Origin: Methanobacteriota archaeon
Lineage (GTDB): Archaea; Thermoplasmatota; Poseidoniia; Poseidoniales; Thalassarchaeaceae
Assembly: GCA_002720055.1 (NCBI GenBank)
Contig: PBGH01000010.1
Span: 1-46,319, forward strand
Direction: 5' to 3'
DNA: 46,319 nt
Positions within the stretch are counted from its first letter, which is position 1, and each line of letters starts with the position of its first letter. Positions 34,120 to 41,947 of the stretch are shown here, piece after piece. A model generated the notes under the pieces. The model was not told the origin of the DNA. It made no database searches and was given only the letters and a program-made list of their open reading frames with translations. The position numbers and the translations under genes were made by a program.

Positions 34120-35178
34120 ATGGGTGGTCATGGTGTGATACAACGATATCGAGAGTTCCTTCCAGTTACCGATAATACATGTATTATATCCCTTAATGAG
34201 GGAAACACCCCACTCATTGAATCCCATAATCTTGTCCAAATACTAGGTGGAGAATTCAGATTATTTGTGAAATACGAGGGACTGAACCCAACTGCTTCCT
34301 TCAAGGATAGAGGCATGACTATGGCAGTTACCAAGGCAGTTGAGAATGGTGTTAGGGCTATAGTTTGTGCAAGTACAGGCAATACTAGTGCTTCGGCAGC
34401 TGCCTACGCCTCTCGTGCAGGGTTGAAATGCGTAGTTCTGATTCCGGAGGGAAAGATTTCCTACGGTAAAATAGCTCAAGCGCTGATTCACGGTGCCATG
34501 ACAGTTGAGGTAAGAGGAAACTTCGATGATGCATTGGCGTTGGTAAGAGAGCTGGGGATGAGGGATGACATCGAGATAGTGAACAGTATCAATCCATACA
34601 GGATTCAGGGGCAGAAGACCGCTGCCTTCGAAGTCTGCGATCAACTAGGAGATGCACCAGATATGCACTTCTTACCAGTTGGAAACGCAGGAAATATCAC
34701 TTCATATTGGATGGGCTACAACGAATACAAGGAAGTCGGGAAATGTCACAAACTTCCTATGATGATGGGTTGGCAGGCAGAGGGAGCCGCCCCCATCGTT
34801 AAGGGTGAGGTCATTAATGAACCAGAGACCATTGCAACTGCAATCAGAATCGGTAACCCTGCTAGCTGGGAACAAGCTGTCAGAGCATCAGAAGAATCGG
34901 ACGGATCAATCGACTCCATCTCCGATGAAGAGATTCTAGATGCCCATAGAATGCTTGCAAGGACTGAAGGAATCTTCGTCGAACCCGCATCAGCTGCTGG
35001 TATTGCTGGAATAGTCAAAAGTCATGCAAGAGGCGAAATTGCTCGTGATTCAACTGTAGTTGTAACTGTGACAGGCCACGGACTAAAGGATCCAGGCATT
35101 GCCATAGAGAACGCTAAGGCCCAATCTGTTGTAGTCGATCCCGACCTCCAAACGGTGCTTGAAGCCATTGGGCTGTAA
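34120..35178 (+). CDS. thrC: Threonine synthase
   Basis: PLP enzyme turning O-phosphohomoserine into threonine. 352 residues. The PLP lysine is in ASFKDRG near residue 60, the phosphate-binding loop is STGNTSASAAAYA near 86-98, and NAGNITSYWMGY near 188-199 and EPASAAGIAG near 289-298 follow. It begins with GVIQRYREFLPV and LNEGNTPL, the expected N-terminus. ATG at 34120 is chosen; the frame stays open upstream to 33895 but that part is antisense to the kinase-like gene. Next to a trans-sulfuration enzyme gene (36-bp gap), with a homoserine-kinase-like gene 3.5 kb away. Confidence 0.93.
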   Translation: MGGHGVIQRYREFLPVTDNTCIISLNEGNTPLIESHNLVQILGGEFRLFVKYEGLNPTASFKDRGMTMAVTKAVENGVRAIVCASTGNTSASAAAYASRAGLKCVVLIPEGKISYGKIAQALIHGAMTVEVRGNFDDALALVRELGMRDDIEIVNSINPYRIQGQKTAAFEVCDQLGDAPDMHFLPVGNAGNITSYWMGYNEYKEVGKCHKLPMMMGWQAEGAAPIVKGEVINEPETIATAIRIGNPASWEQAVRASEESDGSIDSISDEEILDAHRMLARTEGIFVEPASAAGIAGIVKSHARGEIARDSTVVVTVTGHGLKDPGIAIENAKAQSVVVDPDLQTVLEAIGL

Positions 35179-35214
35179 TGAGCATCGTTATTGCTTACCT
35201 GCCAATGCGGAACC

Positions 35215-36402
35215 ATGCACGACAAGTTCTCCGAACGTAATTTCTCAACGAGGGCGGTTTGGTCCGGTACGAATCATACAGAGGGTTCCGCAGTGACTCC
35301 TATTTTCACTACTTCAACCTACCAACTTACCGATGATGCCTACCAGAAGTGGAAGGAAACAGGCGGTCAACATACACTTCTCTACAGCAGATATGCCAGC
35401 GTAAATTCTGAGGCAGTAGCCAGCAAGGTTGCGTCTCTTGAGCAAGCTGAAGACGGCGAGACCTTCAGCAGCGGGATGGCTGCAATATCATCCACGCTGC
35501 TCTCTCTCTTGTCTCAGGGTGATCATGTTGTGACTTCAGCTGACATCTATGGTGGGACATACGGTCTAATGACTTCTAATTTACCAAAATACGGAATCGA
35601 GGTAACTATGGCTGATATTAGAGATCCTAGCTCCTTCGAGGCAGCGATAAAGGAGAATACAAAGGTGCTGTATGTTGAAACAATCACCAATCCAGTTTTG
35701 AAGGTCTGCGATTTGGAGAAGATGGCTTCTATAGCACGAAAGCACGGCTTGGTCTCGATTGTCGATAATACATTTGCCACCCCATGGGCTTGTCGACCTA
35801 TTTCAATGGGATTCGATCTAGTAATTCACTCGGGAACCAAATTCCTCAACGGCCATACTGACCTTACTGCTGGGATAGTCGTAGGAACCAAGGATCTAAT
35901 TCGAGGGGTGTTCGAAGCAAAATCAAGATTTGGGGGCGCTGCAGACCCTCAAATGTGTTATCTATTGGAGCGAGGAATTAGGACGCTCCATGCTAGGATG
36001 CCGATTCACGTTTCAAACTCTTCTGAACTTGCTCGCAGATTAGAGCAACATCCTTCCATAATTAGCGTCAATCACCCTTCTATTTCCAGCTTCACTGATT
36101 ATGAAGTAGCCCAGAGAATAGTCCCAAACGGGACTGGGATGCTGTCTTTCTCAGTTAAGGGGGGCGACAGTCGCGCTTTGCGATTCCTAAGGGCTCTCGA
36201 TATTATTTTCGAAGCAACCAGCCTAGGCGGAATCGAAAGTTTAGTCAGTTGCCCGTTTAACACCAGTCACTCATTTGTACCAGAGGAAGTCAGACTTGAG
36301 GCTGGAATACTTCCAGGATTTGTTAGAATGAGCGTAGGAATTGAGGATATCGAAGATCTCTGGTCCGATATAGATCAGGCTCTTGGAGCAAGTCAATTGT
36401 GA
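35215..36402 (+). CDS. Trans-sulfuration family PLP enzyme (cystathionine gamma-synthase-like)
   Basis: 395 residues, Cys/Met metabolism PLP family. The PLP lysine is in HSGTKFLNGHTDLTAG near 202-217; other marks are SSGMAAISS near 85, DIYGGTYGL near 110, ETITNPVLKVCD near 155-166 and DNTFATPW near 180. The N-terminal part has the family's STRAVW and TPIFTTSTY. It may be cystathionine gamma-synthase, O-acetylhomoserine sulfhydrylase, cystathionine gamma-lyase or methionine lyase; these cannot be told apart by eye. Next to thrC, which uses the same homoserine ester pool. A TTG at 35191 upstream is less likely than the ATG at 35215. Confidence 0.88.
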   Translation: MHDKFSERNFSTRAVWSGTNHTEGSAVTPIFTTSTYQLTDDAYQKWKETGGQHTLLYSRYASVNSEAVASKVASLEQAEDGETFSSGMAAISSTLLSLLSQGDHVVTSADIYGGTYGLMTSNLPKYGIEVTMADIRDPSSFEAAIKENTKVLYVETITNPVLKVCDLEKMASIARKHGLVSIVDNTFATPWACRPISMGFDLVIHSGTKFLNGHTDLTAGIVVGTKDLIRGVFEAKSRFGGAADPQMCYLLERGIRTLHARMPIHVSNSSELARRLEQHPSIISVNHPSISSFTDYEVAQRIVPNGTGMLSFSVKGGDSRALRFLRALDIIFEATSLGGIESLVSCPFNTSHSFVPEEVRLEAGILPGFVRMSVGIEDIEDLWSDIDQALGASQL

Positions 36403-36413
36403 AGGATGAAATC

Positions 36414-37010
36414 ATGGACGTCGAACTTCTGGTTGCTACTCTAGTGTTCATAATCCCAATGTGCTTCAGCCCCGGGCCCAATAACGTTCTATGCGCTGCT
36501 CATGGGTCACAGCATGGATTCAAGGGCACCTTAACACTGATTTCAGGAATGGCAGTAGGATGGTCGATATTGGGCTTATTCGTCGGTGGTGCAACGGTCT
36601 TCATAGAGGACAATCAGACGTTCTTCAACACATTAGCATACATAGGAGCGGCATATATCGCATACCTATCTTACAAAATCGCCACATCGACTCCGTTGGA
36701 TGACGGTCCTCACGAAAATGAGCGTCTAGGATTTAGTACTGGAGTGGCAATCCAGTTCGTTAATGGAAAGGCCTGGATACACTTTCTAGTTCTCATGACA
36801 ACCTTCGGAACGGTGTTCGGATCAGGATTTATGGGAAAGTCAATGCTAGTTCTACTCAATGTGATTTTCGGACTTCCAGCTGTAATGTCATGGACAGCAT
36901 TTGGTACGGTTCTCAGAAGGGCATTCACTACTCCCAGTTCTGCCATTCTACTAAATAGAACAATGGGGGCATCTCTGTTTGCAGTGGCTGTTTGGATAAC
37001 CGTCCAGTAA
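36414..37010 (+). CDS. LysE/RhtB-family amino acid exporter
   Basis: About 198 residues with six hydrophobic segments. The first helix is followed by FSPGPNNVLCAAHG near 16-29, the classical PGP motif of the family, and QFVNGKAWIHF near 113-123 is the second conserved loop. The ATG at 36414 is chosen; a GTG at 36399 overlapping the previous stop is possible. The gene begins 11 bp after the trans-sulfuration enzyme, so export of threonine, homoserine or a sulfur amino acid is likely by context, although substrate is unproven. The stop codon directly touches the 3' CCA of the tRNA-Leu on the other strand. Confidence 0.9.
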   Translation: MDVELLVATLVFIIPMCFSPGPNNVLCAAHGSQHGFKGTLTLISGMAVGWSILGLFVGGATVFIEDNQTFFNTLAYIGAAYIAYLSYKIATSTPLDDGPHENERLGFSTGVAIQFVNGKAWIHFLVLMTTFGTVFGSGFMGKSMLVLLNVIFGLPAVMSWTAFGTVLRRAFTTPSSAILLNRTMGASLFAVAVWITVQ

Positions 37011-37095
37011 TGGTGCAGAGGGCAGGATTCGAACCTGCGAAGCACTACGCACTGGGACCTCATCCCAGCCCCTTTGACCGCTCGGGTACCTCTGC
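37011..37095 (-). tRNA. tRNA-Leu (anticodon GAG), with encoded CCA
   Basis: Read on the minus strand it forms a full class II cloverleaf of 85 bases. Acceptor stem GCAGAGG/CCTCTGC, anticodon stem CTGGG/CCCAG with loop ATGAGGT, so the anticodon is GAG (plus strand 37059-37061); a 13-base variable arm follows; the T arm is GCAGG-TTCGAAT-CCTGC. Discriminator A and a genomic CCA (37011-37013) end the gene. It reads Leu CUC and, by wobble, CUU. No intron. It lies on the same strand and 31 bp downstream of the small membrane protein gene and abuts the LysE stop. Confidence 0.95.
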
Positions 37096-37126
37096 TCGTG
37101 GGTCAGCGGGCTTACTGCAGCCTATT

Positions 37127-37315
37127 TCACAGGTATCCTAACTTCCACATTACAAAGTATCCGATGGGGAGTAACGGCAGGCAGACTGCAATGGCCCTTC
37201 GGAAGGAACTCCACACTCCGTATTCGTGGCCTTCAGGGATATTATCAGCGACCGCTACGACCAACTTTTCGATCAGATCCGTGCCGGGGGATCCGCTATT
37301 GAACATCCCGCTCAC
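37127..37315 (-). CDS. Small C-terminal-helix membrane protein
   Basis: 62 residues, or 59 if the ATG at 37306 rather than the GTG at 37315 is used. A polar N-terminal half ending in FRRA precedes one hydrophobic helix, IAVCLPLLPIGYFVMWKLGYL, with only a few residues after it, the layout of a tail-anchored protein. The frame begins right after the TGA of the DUF6159-type gene, so the two are likely translated together. Short and without recognised family, hence moderate confidence. Confidence 0.5.
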   Translation of the reverse strand: MSGMFNSGSPGTDLIEKLVVAVADNIPEGHEYGVWSSFRRAIAVCLPLLPIGYFVMWKLGYL

Positions 37316-38233
37316 TCAGAAACTTATCCCGACCTTGGCAGCCATCGGAGGCATCTGACCTGTCTTCGCATAGTAAAACAGTGACGCCCGGCTAACAGCT
37401 TCAACAGTCGAGAAGAAGAGAACAGTTAACAGCAGTCCGACGGCGAGGATAATCAATCCAAGAATCAGACCAACATCACCTGCCATCATAAGGGGGGTAG
37501 ATATCCCGAATAGAAGTAATATGCAGAGAATCATTAGTAGCCCGGTTGATACGTGAGATGCCACATCCTCACCCCAAGTTCTCTTGAACAGCTCCGTACT
37601 CTTCCCCATGCCATCAAGGACTCCCGATCTCTCTAGGACAATCATGGGAATCACGAAGAATGTGACAATCCACCAAGCAATCCCTATGATGAAACTAGCC
37701 AGCCCTGCTATTATCCTGAGCGGCGGGGGCGCGTCCTCGCTATGGGCAAGCCCCTCGAGGATCTTGATGAAAAGTCCGACCGTACCTGCAATTACGCCCC
37801 AAACTAGAATCTGAGGGAGGCACTTGATCGCTTGTCCTATGCCATAGGAGAAGCTAGGGTTAGTCCCCGAACTGAGGCGCTCGTAGGCACTTGCGATAAT
37901 CGCAGCGTTCCAGAAGACCGTGATTACAGACACTAACAAATAGAAGACGAACCAAATTGCCGCATGAGCTAAAACCAACTCGCTACCACAGTTTTCACCT
38001 ACGCACTCGGGGTCTGAGGCGAGTACATCCAGACCGACCGAACTAGAGACCGCAGCACCGATTGCTACTAGAGAAAATACGGCAGAAAGGAAGGTGTAAA
38101 CCATCAACTCTGGATCAGCTCTAACCACTGCTATCCCAAGTTTTGTCATCTTCCAGCCACGAGAAATTCTCTCAAATAGACCGATTCTCTTTCCTCCTCT
38201 CCTAACCATCCATGCGTCCGTGCTGGCTTCCAT
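37316..38233 (-). CDS. Polytopic membrane protein (DUF6159-like)
   Basis: 305 residues with about six hydrophobic segments. The N-terminal soluble part, ERISRGWKMTKLGIAVVRADPELM, leading into the first helix is typical of the DUF6159 family, whose function is unknown; FFVIPMIVLERSGVLDGMGKS near 190-210 fits the conserved cytoplasmic loop. It starts 9 bp after the MOSC gene and appears to be third in a minus-strand run homoserine-kinase-like, MOSC, DUF6159-like, small membrane protein. Confidence 0.75.
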   Translation of the reverse strand: MEASTDAWMVRRGGKRIGLFERISRGWKMTKLGIAVVRADPELMVYTFLSAVFSLVAIGAAVSSSVGLDVLASDPECVGENCGSELVLAHAAIWFVFYLLVSVITVFWNAAIIASAYERLSSGTNPSFSYGIGQAIKCLPQILVWGVIAGTVGLFIKILEGLAHSEDAPPPLRIIAGLASFIIGIAWWIVTFFVIPMIVLERSGVLDGMGKSTELFKRTWGEDVASHVSTGLLMILCILLLFGISTPLMMAGDVGLILGLIILAVGLLLTVLFFSTVEAVSRASLFYYAKTGQMPPMAAKVGISF

Positions 38234-38242
38234 CGCTGGATT

Positions 38243-38719
38243 CTATCCGGTGGGTGTAATAATAATATTCACGGAATCTCCGATTTTCACCGTTCCTTCT
38301 CGCCAAACACGTGCTAACCACCTAGACCAACCAAACTCTCGATCGTGATTTACTCTGTCGAAACTACTGTCAATGAACGATTTGCCAATCTTTGAGCAAG
38401 GTGCGCAAGGTTCGCTAAGCTCAAGGACAACATCACCGATCTCTACAAGTGCCCCTCCCGCTAGAGACTCCCAATCTACTCCTTGAATTGTTATGTTCTC
38501 ACCAGTGGAACCAACTTCTATCGGGTGACCCTCCTGCTTCAGACTCTCTATTCTCTCTAGGGAGAAGATGCAGACCGCTCTATCCGGATCCCCTCCACGT
38601 CCTTCACGAAACCTATTGAAGTCACCTTCTACTCCTTCCTTTCTTACCTCTGCGGACTCAACCATATTCTTTGGAACTCCCCCGCTGCTGATATTTATCG
38701 AGTGAACCACACCGCTCAT
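38243..38719 (-). CDS. MOSC-domain protein
   Basis: 158 residues covering one stand-alone MOSC domain, a beta-barrel fold tied to molybdenum-cofactor sulfur handling and to some metal-sulfur enzymes. GVPKN near 14-18, GVEGDFNRF near 29-37, GSTGENITIQG near 71-81 and the cysteine pair SEPCAPCSKIG near 101-111 are the marks; the first of these cysteines is the candidate sulfur-carrying residue. The start overlaps the upstream homoserine-kinase-like gene by 4 bp. Shares the molybdenum theme with moeA at 17.9 kb. Its precise substrate is unknown. Confidence 0.88.
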   Translation of the reverse strand: MSGVVHSINISSGGVPKNMVESAEVRKEGVEGDFNRFREGRGGDPDRAVCIFSLERIESLKQEGHPIEVGSTGENITIQGVDWESLAGGALVEIGDVVLELSEPCAPCSKIGKSFIDSSFDRVNHDREFGWSRWLARVWREGTVKIGDSVNIIITPTG

Positions 38720-39654
38720 TCTAATCCCTCTGAGAAATCGAATTCGATCGTAAGCCTATCAACCATTTCCAAATATCTTCCTGACAATTCTTCGTCTGGA
38801 GCGCTTATATTGTGCTTCCAGAATCTCCAACAAGCTATTGCTAGTGTCGCATATCTGTGCATAAGGGGAATTGCACTAATCTCTTCTTCACTTAGTGATC
38901 TAACGCTTTGATAGCCCCTAATTAGAGAATTCCAGCGGCTAGGAATCGGCATATCTCCTTCCCAGCCGAATCCTACGAAAGCCATTACAAGATCGAAACT
39001 AAGAGGGCCAATCCATGCCTCCTCCAAATCTAGAATTGCATAAACTGAACCTTCACTTCCAATTATGTTGTCAGGAAAAACGTCTCCATGGAGGATTCCA
39101 TGGGGGAGATCTAAGGGTAAATTCTCTTTCAGTGTAGAGGCCTCCTTGACCAAAATATCCAAGAAAGCGGAAGACAAACCTCTCTCTTTAGATAGTAAAA
39201 TGACCTTTTCAAATAAACTAAAACCCATCCTGTATTCATCAGGAAAGCAATCTGCTCCTGGAATAGAATGCATACGGGCTAGAACTTCCCCAAGAGAGCC
39301 CATTGATATCGAGTCATTTCCTAGAAAACCACCTTCAATGTATGGCATCAAAGTCCAAGCAAAACCGTCTTTCTCTGCCAAAAGACCATGATTATCCAAA
39401 TGCACGGGAACAACGGTTGGTATTCCATGATTCTGTAGGTGTACATGTCTTTGTATTACTCTTTCAACTTCAGAAATTTCGTTTGCAAACCAAGCCTTGA
39501 GCACAAACTTAGAATCATCAGGAAACTCTAGCAATTTGTTCGAGTTATCCCACCCACCATCTAGATCAGAAACGGAAACAGGATCAGAAAGTAATGTTTG
39601 ACTCAGTATCCAATCTATATCCTCGGAATTGATTTGCCTAAACAACAAACTCAA
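38716..39654 (-). CDS. Aminoglycoside-phosphotransferase-fold kinase, probably type II homoserine kinase
   Basis: 312 residues with the APH kinase fold. The catalytic loop is HGILHGDVFPDNII near 190-203 and the metal-binding Asp is in AILDLEEAW near 212-220. The 'HGDVFPDN' form and the preceding layout resemble ThrB2-type homoserine kinases, which phosphorylate homoserine for threonine synthesis; threonine synthase is 3.5 kb away. Other APH-fold small-molecule kinases (choline, methylthioribose, fructosamine) remain possible. The stop overlaps the MOSC start by 4 bp. It is 26 bp after the first sulfotransferase gene on the same strand. Confidence 0.75.
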   Translation of the reverse strand: MSLLFRQINSEDIDWILSQTLLSDPVSVSDLDGGWDNSNKLLEFPDDSKFVLKAWFANEISEVERVIQRHVHLQNHGIPTVVPVHLDNHGLLAEKDGFAWTLMPYIEGGFLGNDSISMGSLGEVLARMHSIPGADCFPDEYRMGFSLFEKVILLSKERGLSSAFLDILVKEASTLKENLPLDLPHGILHGDVFPDNIIGSEGSVYAILDLEEAWIGPLSFDLVMAFVGFGWEGDMPIPSRWNSLIRGYQSVRSLSEEEISAIPLMHRYATLAIACWRFWKHNISAPDEELSGRYLEMVDRLTIEFDFSEGLE

Positions 39655-39680
39655 CTCCGTTTCCAGTTACTAAATGTACG

Positions 39681-40442
39681 CTAGTCACTGTGATTATCTC
39701 CTTCAAGAAATCTCATCAGACTCATGTCTAGATCGTACATGCCATCAAGAAGAGATTGATCTCCCGGAGCACTTAATCCTCTAAGGTACCTCAGTACTCT
39801 GATTAACTGACCCCTCTTTATCATGTTCCATACTTTCCAAGGATCCCCGAAGGTCGCATGCGAATTCACAGGAGACATGTCCCATTCAAACGCTTCAGAC
39901 AGTGTGGTTAGCAGGTCAATCTTTCCGAGTAATATAACGAAGTCGAAAAGAGCCAGAGCACTCTTCGCAACCCTAAGGTCTTCTTCCGTAATAGCTTCTA
40001 ATGGAAGCTGCTCCTTTCTGGAGAAAGTTCTGACGTAGAAATTATCAGACATAAAAAAACGACTTTCTGATAAGAAATCACTGATTTTGGAAGCCTTAGT
40101 GTAACCCCCGAAATATGCATGATTATAATTGGAAACAGCGCGAGAATACGGGTCTCTCAACGTCGTGAGTAATACAACTCGACTGTCTCGATGAAGAACT
40201 TCGAAGTCTGGTGAGCCGTGTTCGGTCGCGACGAAAGTAACTCCGTCTTCTTCACACCTATCTACGAATGACTTCAATTGAGCTTCATCGTAATTCCAAA
40301 GTTCGATTCTTTCACCATGTTCATCAAGAGGGTTGCCATTGGCATTGTTTTTGTATAGATTTTCACCGTTTGCCATTGCCAGGTTTACAACCAGGGTTCC
40401 TGCAGCTTTGTGTATATGCTGAAACCAAATCAAACGATACAT
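39681..40442 (-). CDS. Sulfotransferase (Sulfotransfer_2-like)
   Basis: 253 residues, soluble as seen. The 5'-phosphosulfate loop is HIHKAAGT near 9-16 (family usual: HIPKTAGT), and the 3'-phosphate site is LRDPYSRAVSNY near 95-106. Relatives transfer sulfate from PAPS to sugar hydroxyls of glycans. It is first of three unlike sulfotransferase genes in 2.2 kb and divergent from the second by 69 bp. There is no Golgi-type membrane anchor, so it would act on cytoplasmic precursors such as lipid-linked sugars. Acceptor unknown. Confidence 0.8.
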   Translation of the reverse strand: MYRLIWFQHIHKAAGTLVVNLAMANGENLYKNNANGNPLDEHGERIELWNYDEAQLKSFVDRCEEDGVTFVATEHGSPDFEVLHRDSRVVLLTTLRDPYSRAVSNYNHAYFGGYTKASKISDFLSESRFFMSDNFYVRTFSRKEQLPLEAITEEDLRVAKSALALFDFVILLGKIDLLTTLSEAFEWDMSPVNSHATFGDPWKVWNMIKRGQLIRVLRYLRGLSAPGDQSLLDGMYDLDMSLMRFLEGDNHSD

Positions 40443-40511
40443 ACTGCCACTTCCTCTTTCCCGTCATTGCATGCCCTTTTCATTTCGTTGCAGATAGTAA
40501 GGTATAATTTG

Positions 40512-41204
40512 ATGAATCATCAGCAATTGATGATGGCGAGAGGAACTGGGAATCCTAGAATATTCCAGATAGGTTTCAATAGATGCGGTACAACGACACT
40601 AATCCGTTTTTTCCAAGCTAATGGACTCCACTGTCTTCATTGGGGGAGAGGGACAATAGCAGCGGGAATTGAAGCTGCATTTATGGAGGGCAAGCCTCTG
40701 TTAACGTATGTTGACGGTTTTCAGGCATACGGGGACATGGAATTTGTTGAAGTAGAATCTCAATCTAAAAAGCTGTTCAAAAAGAGACCATTCAGACGTC
40801 TTTATGCCAACCTCCCAGAAGGAAAACTCAATCCTGTATACGCCTTTGAAAGATTTCGTGAATTGGACCAACAATATCCCGGCAGCAAATTCATTCTAAA
40901 TACAAGAAATATCGAAGACTGGATCAATAGCAGAATTAGATTCTTGGAGAGAGGATATTTTTATTGCAAGCATGGCGTTAGATTTCATGATTCCCAGGAG
41001 GCACTGAACCAATGTTGGAGGGAGCATTGGGAAGAACATACATGGAATGTCAGAGAATATTTCTCGAACAGGCCCTATGATCTATTAGAATTCGATCTAG
41101 ATAAAGACGGACCTGAGAAAATTGTCGACTTCTTTGAAGATTTGAAGTTGGACATCTCACATTGGGGCCATCATAACCCCAGTGGAAAGGCAAGCAGTCT
41201 ATAG
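40512..41204 (+). CDS. P-loop sulfotransferase-family protein
   Basis: 230 residues. The start has FQIGFNRCGTTTLIRFF at 18-34, where NRCGTTT is the phosphate-binding loop of the Sulfotransfer_3/4-type family; KFILNTRNIEDWINSR near 126-141 is the 3'-phosphate motif. ATG at 40512 chosen; the longer frame from 40410 is antisense to the neighbouring gene. Clearly a different branch from its two neighbours (CGTTT versus KAAGT/KTAGT). Convergent with the third sulfotransferase (10-bp gap). PAPS dependence is inferred from the fold. Confidence 0.8.
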   Translation: MNHQQLMMARGTGNPRIFQIGFNRCGTTTLIRFFQANGLHCLHWGRGTIAAGIEAAFMEGKPLLTYVDGFQAYGDMEFVEVESQSKKLFKKRPFRRLYANLPEGKLNPVYAFERFRELDQQYPGSKFILNTRNIEDWINSRIRFLERGYFYCKHGVRFHDSQEALNQCWREHWEEHTWNVREYFSNRPYDLLEFDLDKDGPEKIVDFFEDLKLDISHWGHHNPSGKASSL

Positions 41205-41214
41205 CGCGCCCTAT

Positions 41215-41925
41215 TCAAGAAGATCTTCTATCATCAAACTCATAACCGAATAATTCAATCTCAATGTTACATATTCTTCTGATGAATTCAACGTTTTCAT
41301 CATCGTAGTAAAGAGAGTAATGTCGCTTTTCTTTATTGAATCCGCTCTTGGCTCGGGGTAGCTCAATTTCCCCCAAACCTATCTTTTCAGAAATTCTTTG
41401 CAAATCTGATTCCAAGCTTTCGAATTTGACAAAATCGTCAACCAAAACCTTCCCCTCTGACATGAAGATACTAGAATTTGTTAGTAATTCGTGGGGTCTT
41501 CTATAAAGGAATTCACCGAAGCTAGTATCACTGTCAATCCCCCTTTTGGGCCCGAATACTTCCCAGTTGTAAAGTGAAACTGCCATATCCCAAGGATTCC
41601 TTACCCCACAGAATTTTAGATAATTGTCAAAAACAACCCCTCCCAGCCTCTTCCTCATTAGTTTGGCAGGCGTGTGATTGAAATGGTGGGCAAAACCTCC
41701 TCCCTTCAAAAAATTCCAAAGGTCCCATTTCCTATATTGATATATAGGTAAAATAGTATTCTGCGAGCCATGAAAACCCATACTCTCTCTGATCTCCTCG
41801 TCCTTTCCTATAGGGGTAATGACATCCTGAGGGCCGCAATATTTCGAGAGACCAATTTCTATACTAGTTCCCGCAGTCTTCCTAGTCTTGATAAAAATAA
41901 ATTTATGCTCATGAGATACAATCAT
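41215..41925 (-). CDS. Sulfotransferase (Sulfotransfer_2 family)
   Basis: 236 residues. KTRKTAGTS at 13-21 is the 5'-phosphosulfate loop in the form common in bacterial and marine sulfotransferases, following IVSHEHKFIFI; CGVRNPWDMAVSLYNW at 106-121 carries the 3'-phosphate site. It lies 22 bp after the glycosyltransferase gene on the same strand, so a sugar polymer or glycan is the likely acceptor. The A/T-rich coding here differs from the housekeeping genes nearby, which may mean recent acquisition. Acceptor not known. Confidence 0.85.
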   Translation of the reverse strand: MIVSHEHKFIFIKTRKTAGTSIEIGLSKYCGPQDVITPIGKDEEIRESMGFHGSQNTILPIYQYRKWDLWNFLKGGGFAHHFNHTPAKLMRKRLGGVVFDNYLKFCGVRNPWDMAVSLYNWEVFGPKRGIDSDTSFGEFLYRRPHELLTNSSIFMSEGKVLVDDFVKFESLESDLQRISEKIGLGEIELPRAKSGFNKEKRHYSLYYDDENVEFIRRICNIEIELFGYEFDDRRSS

Positions 41926-41947
41926 CTAAAAATTCTCCAATTAGTTC

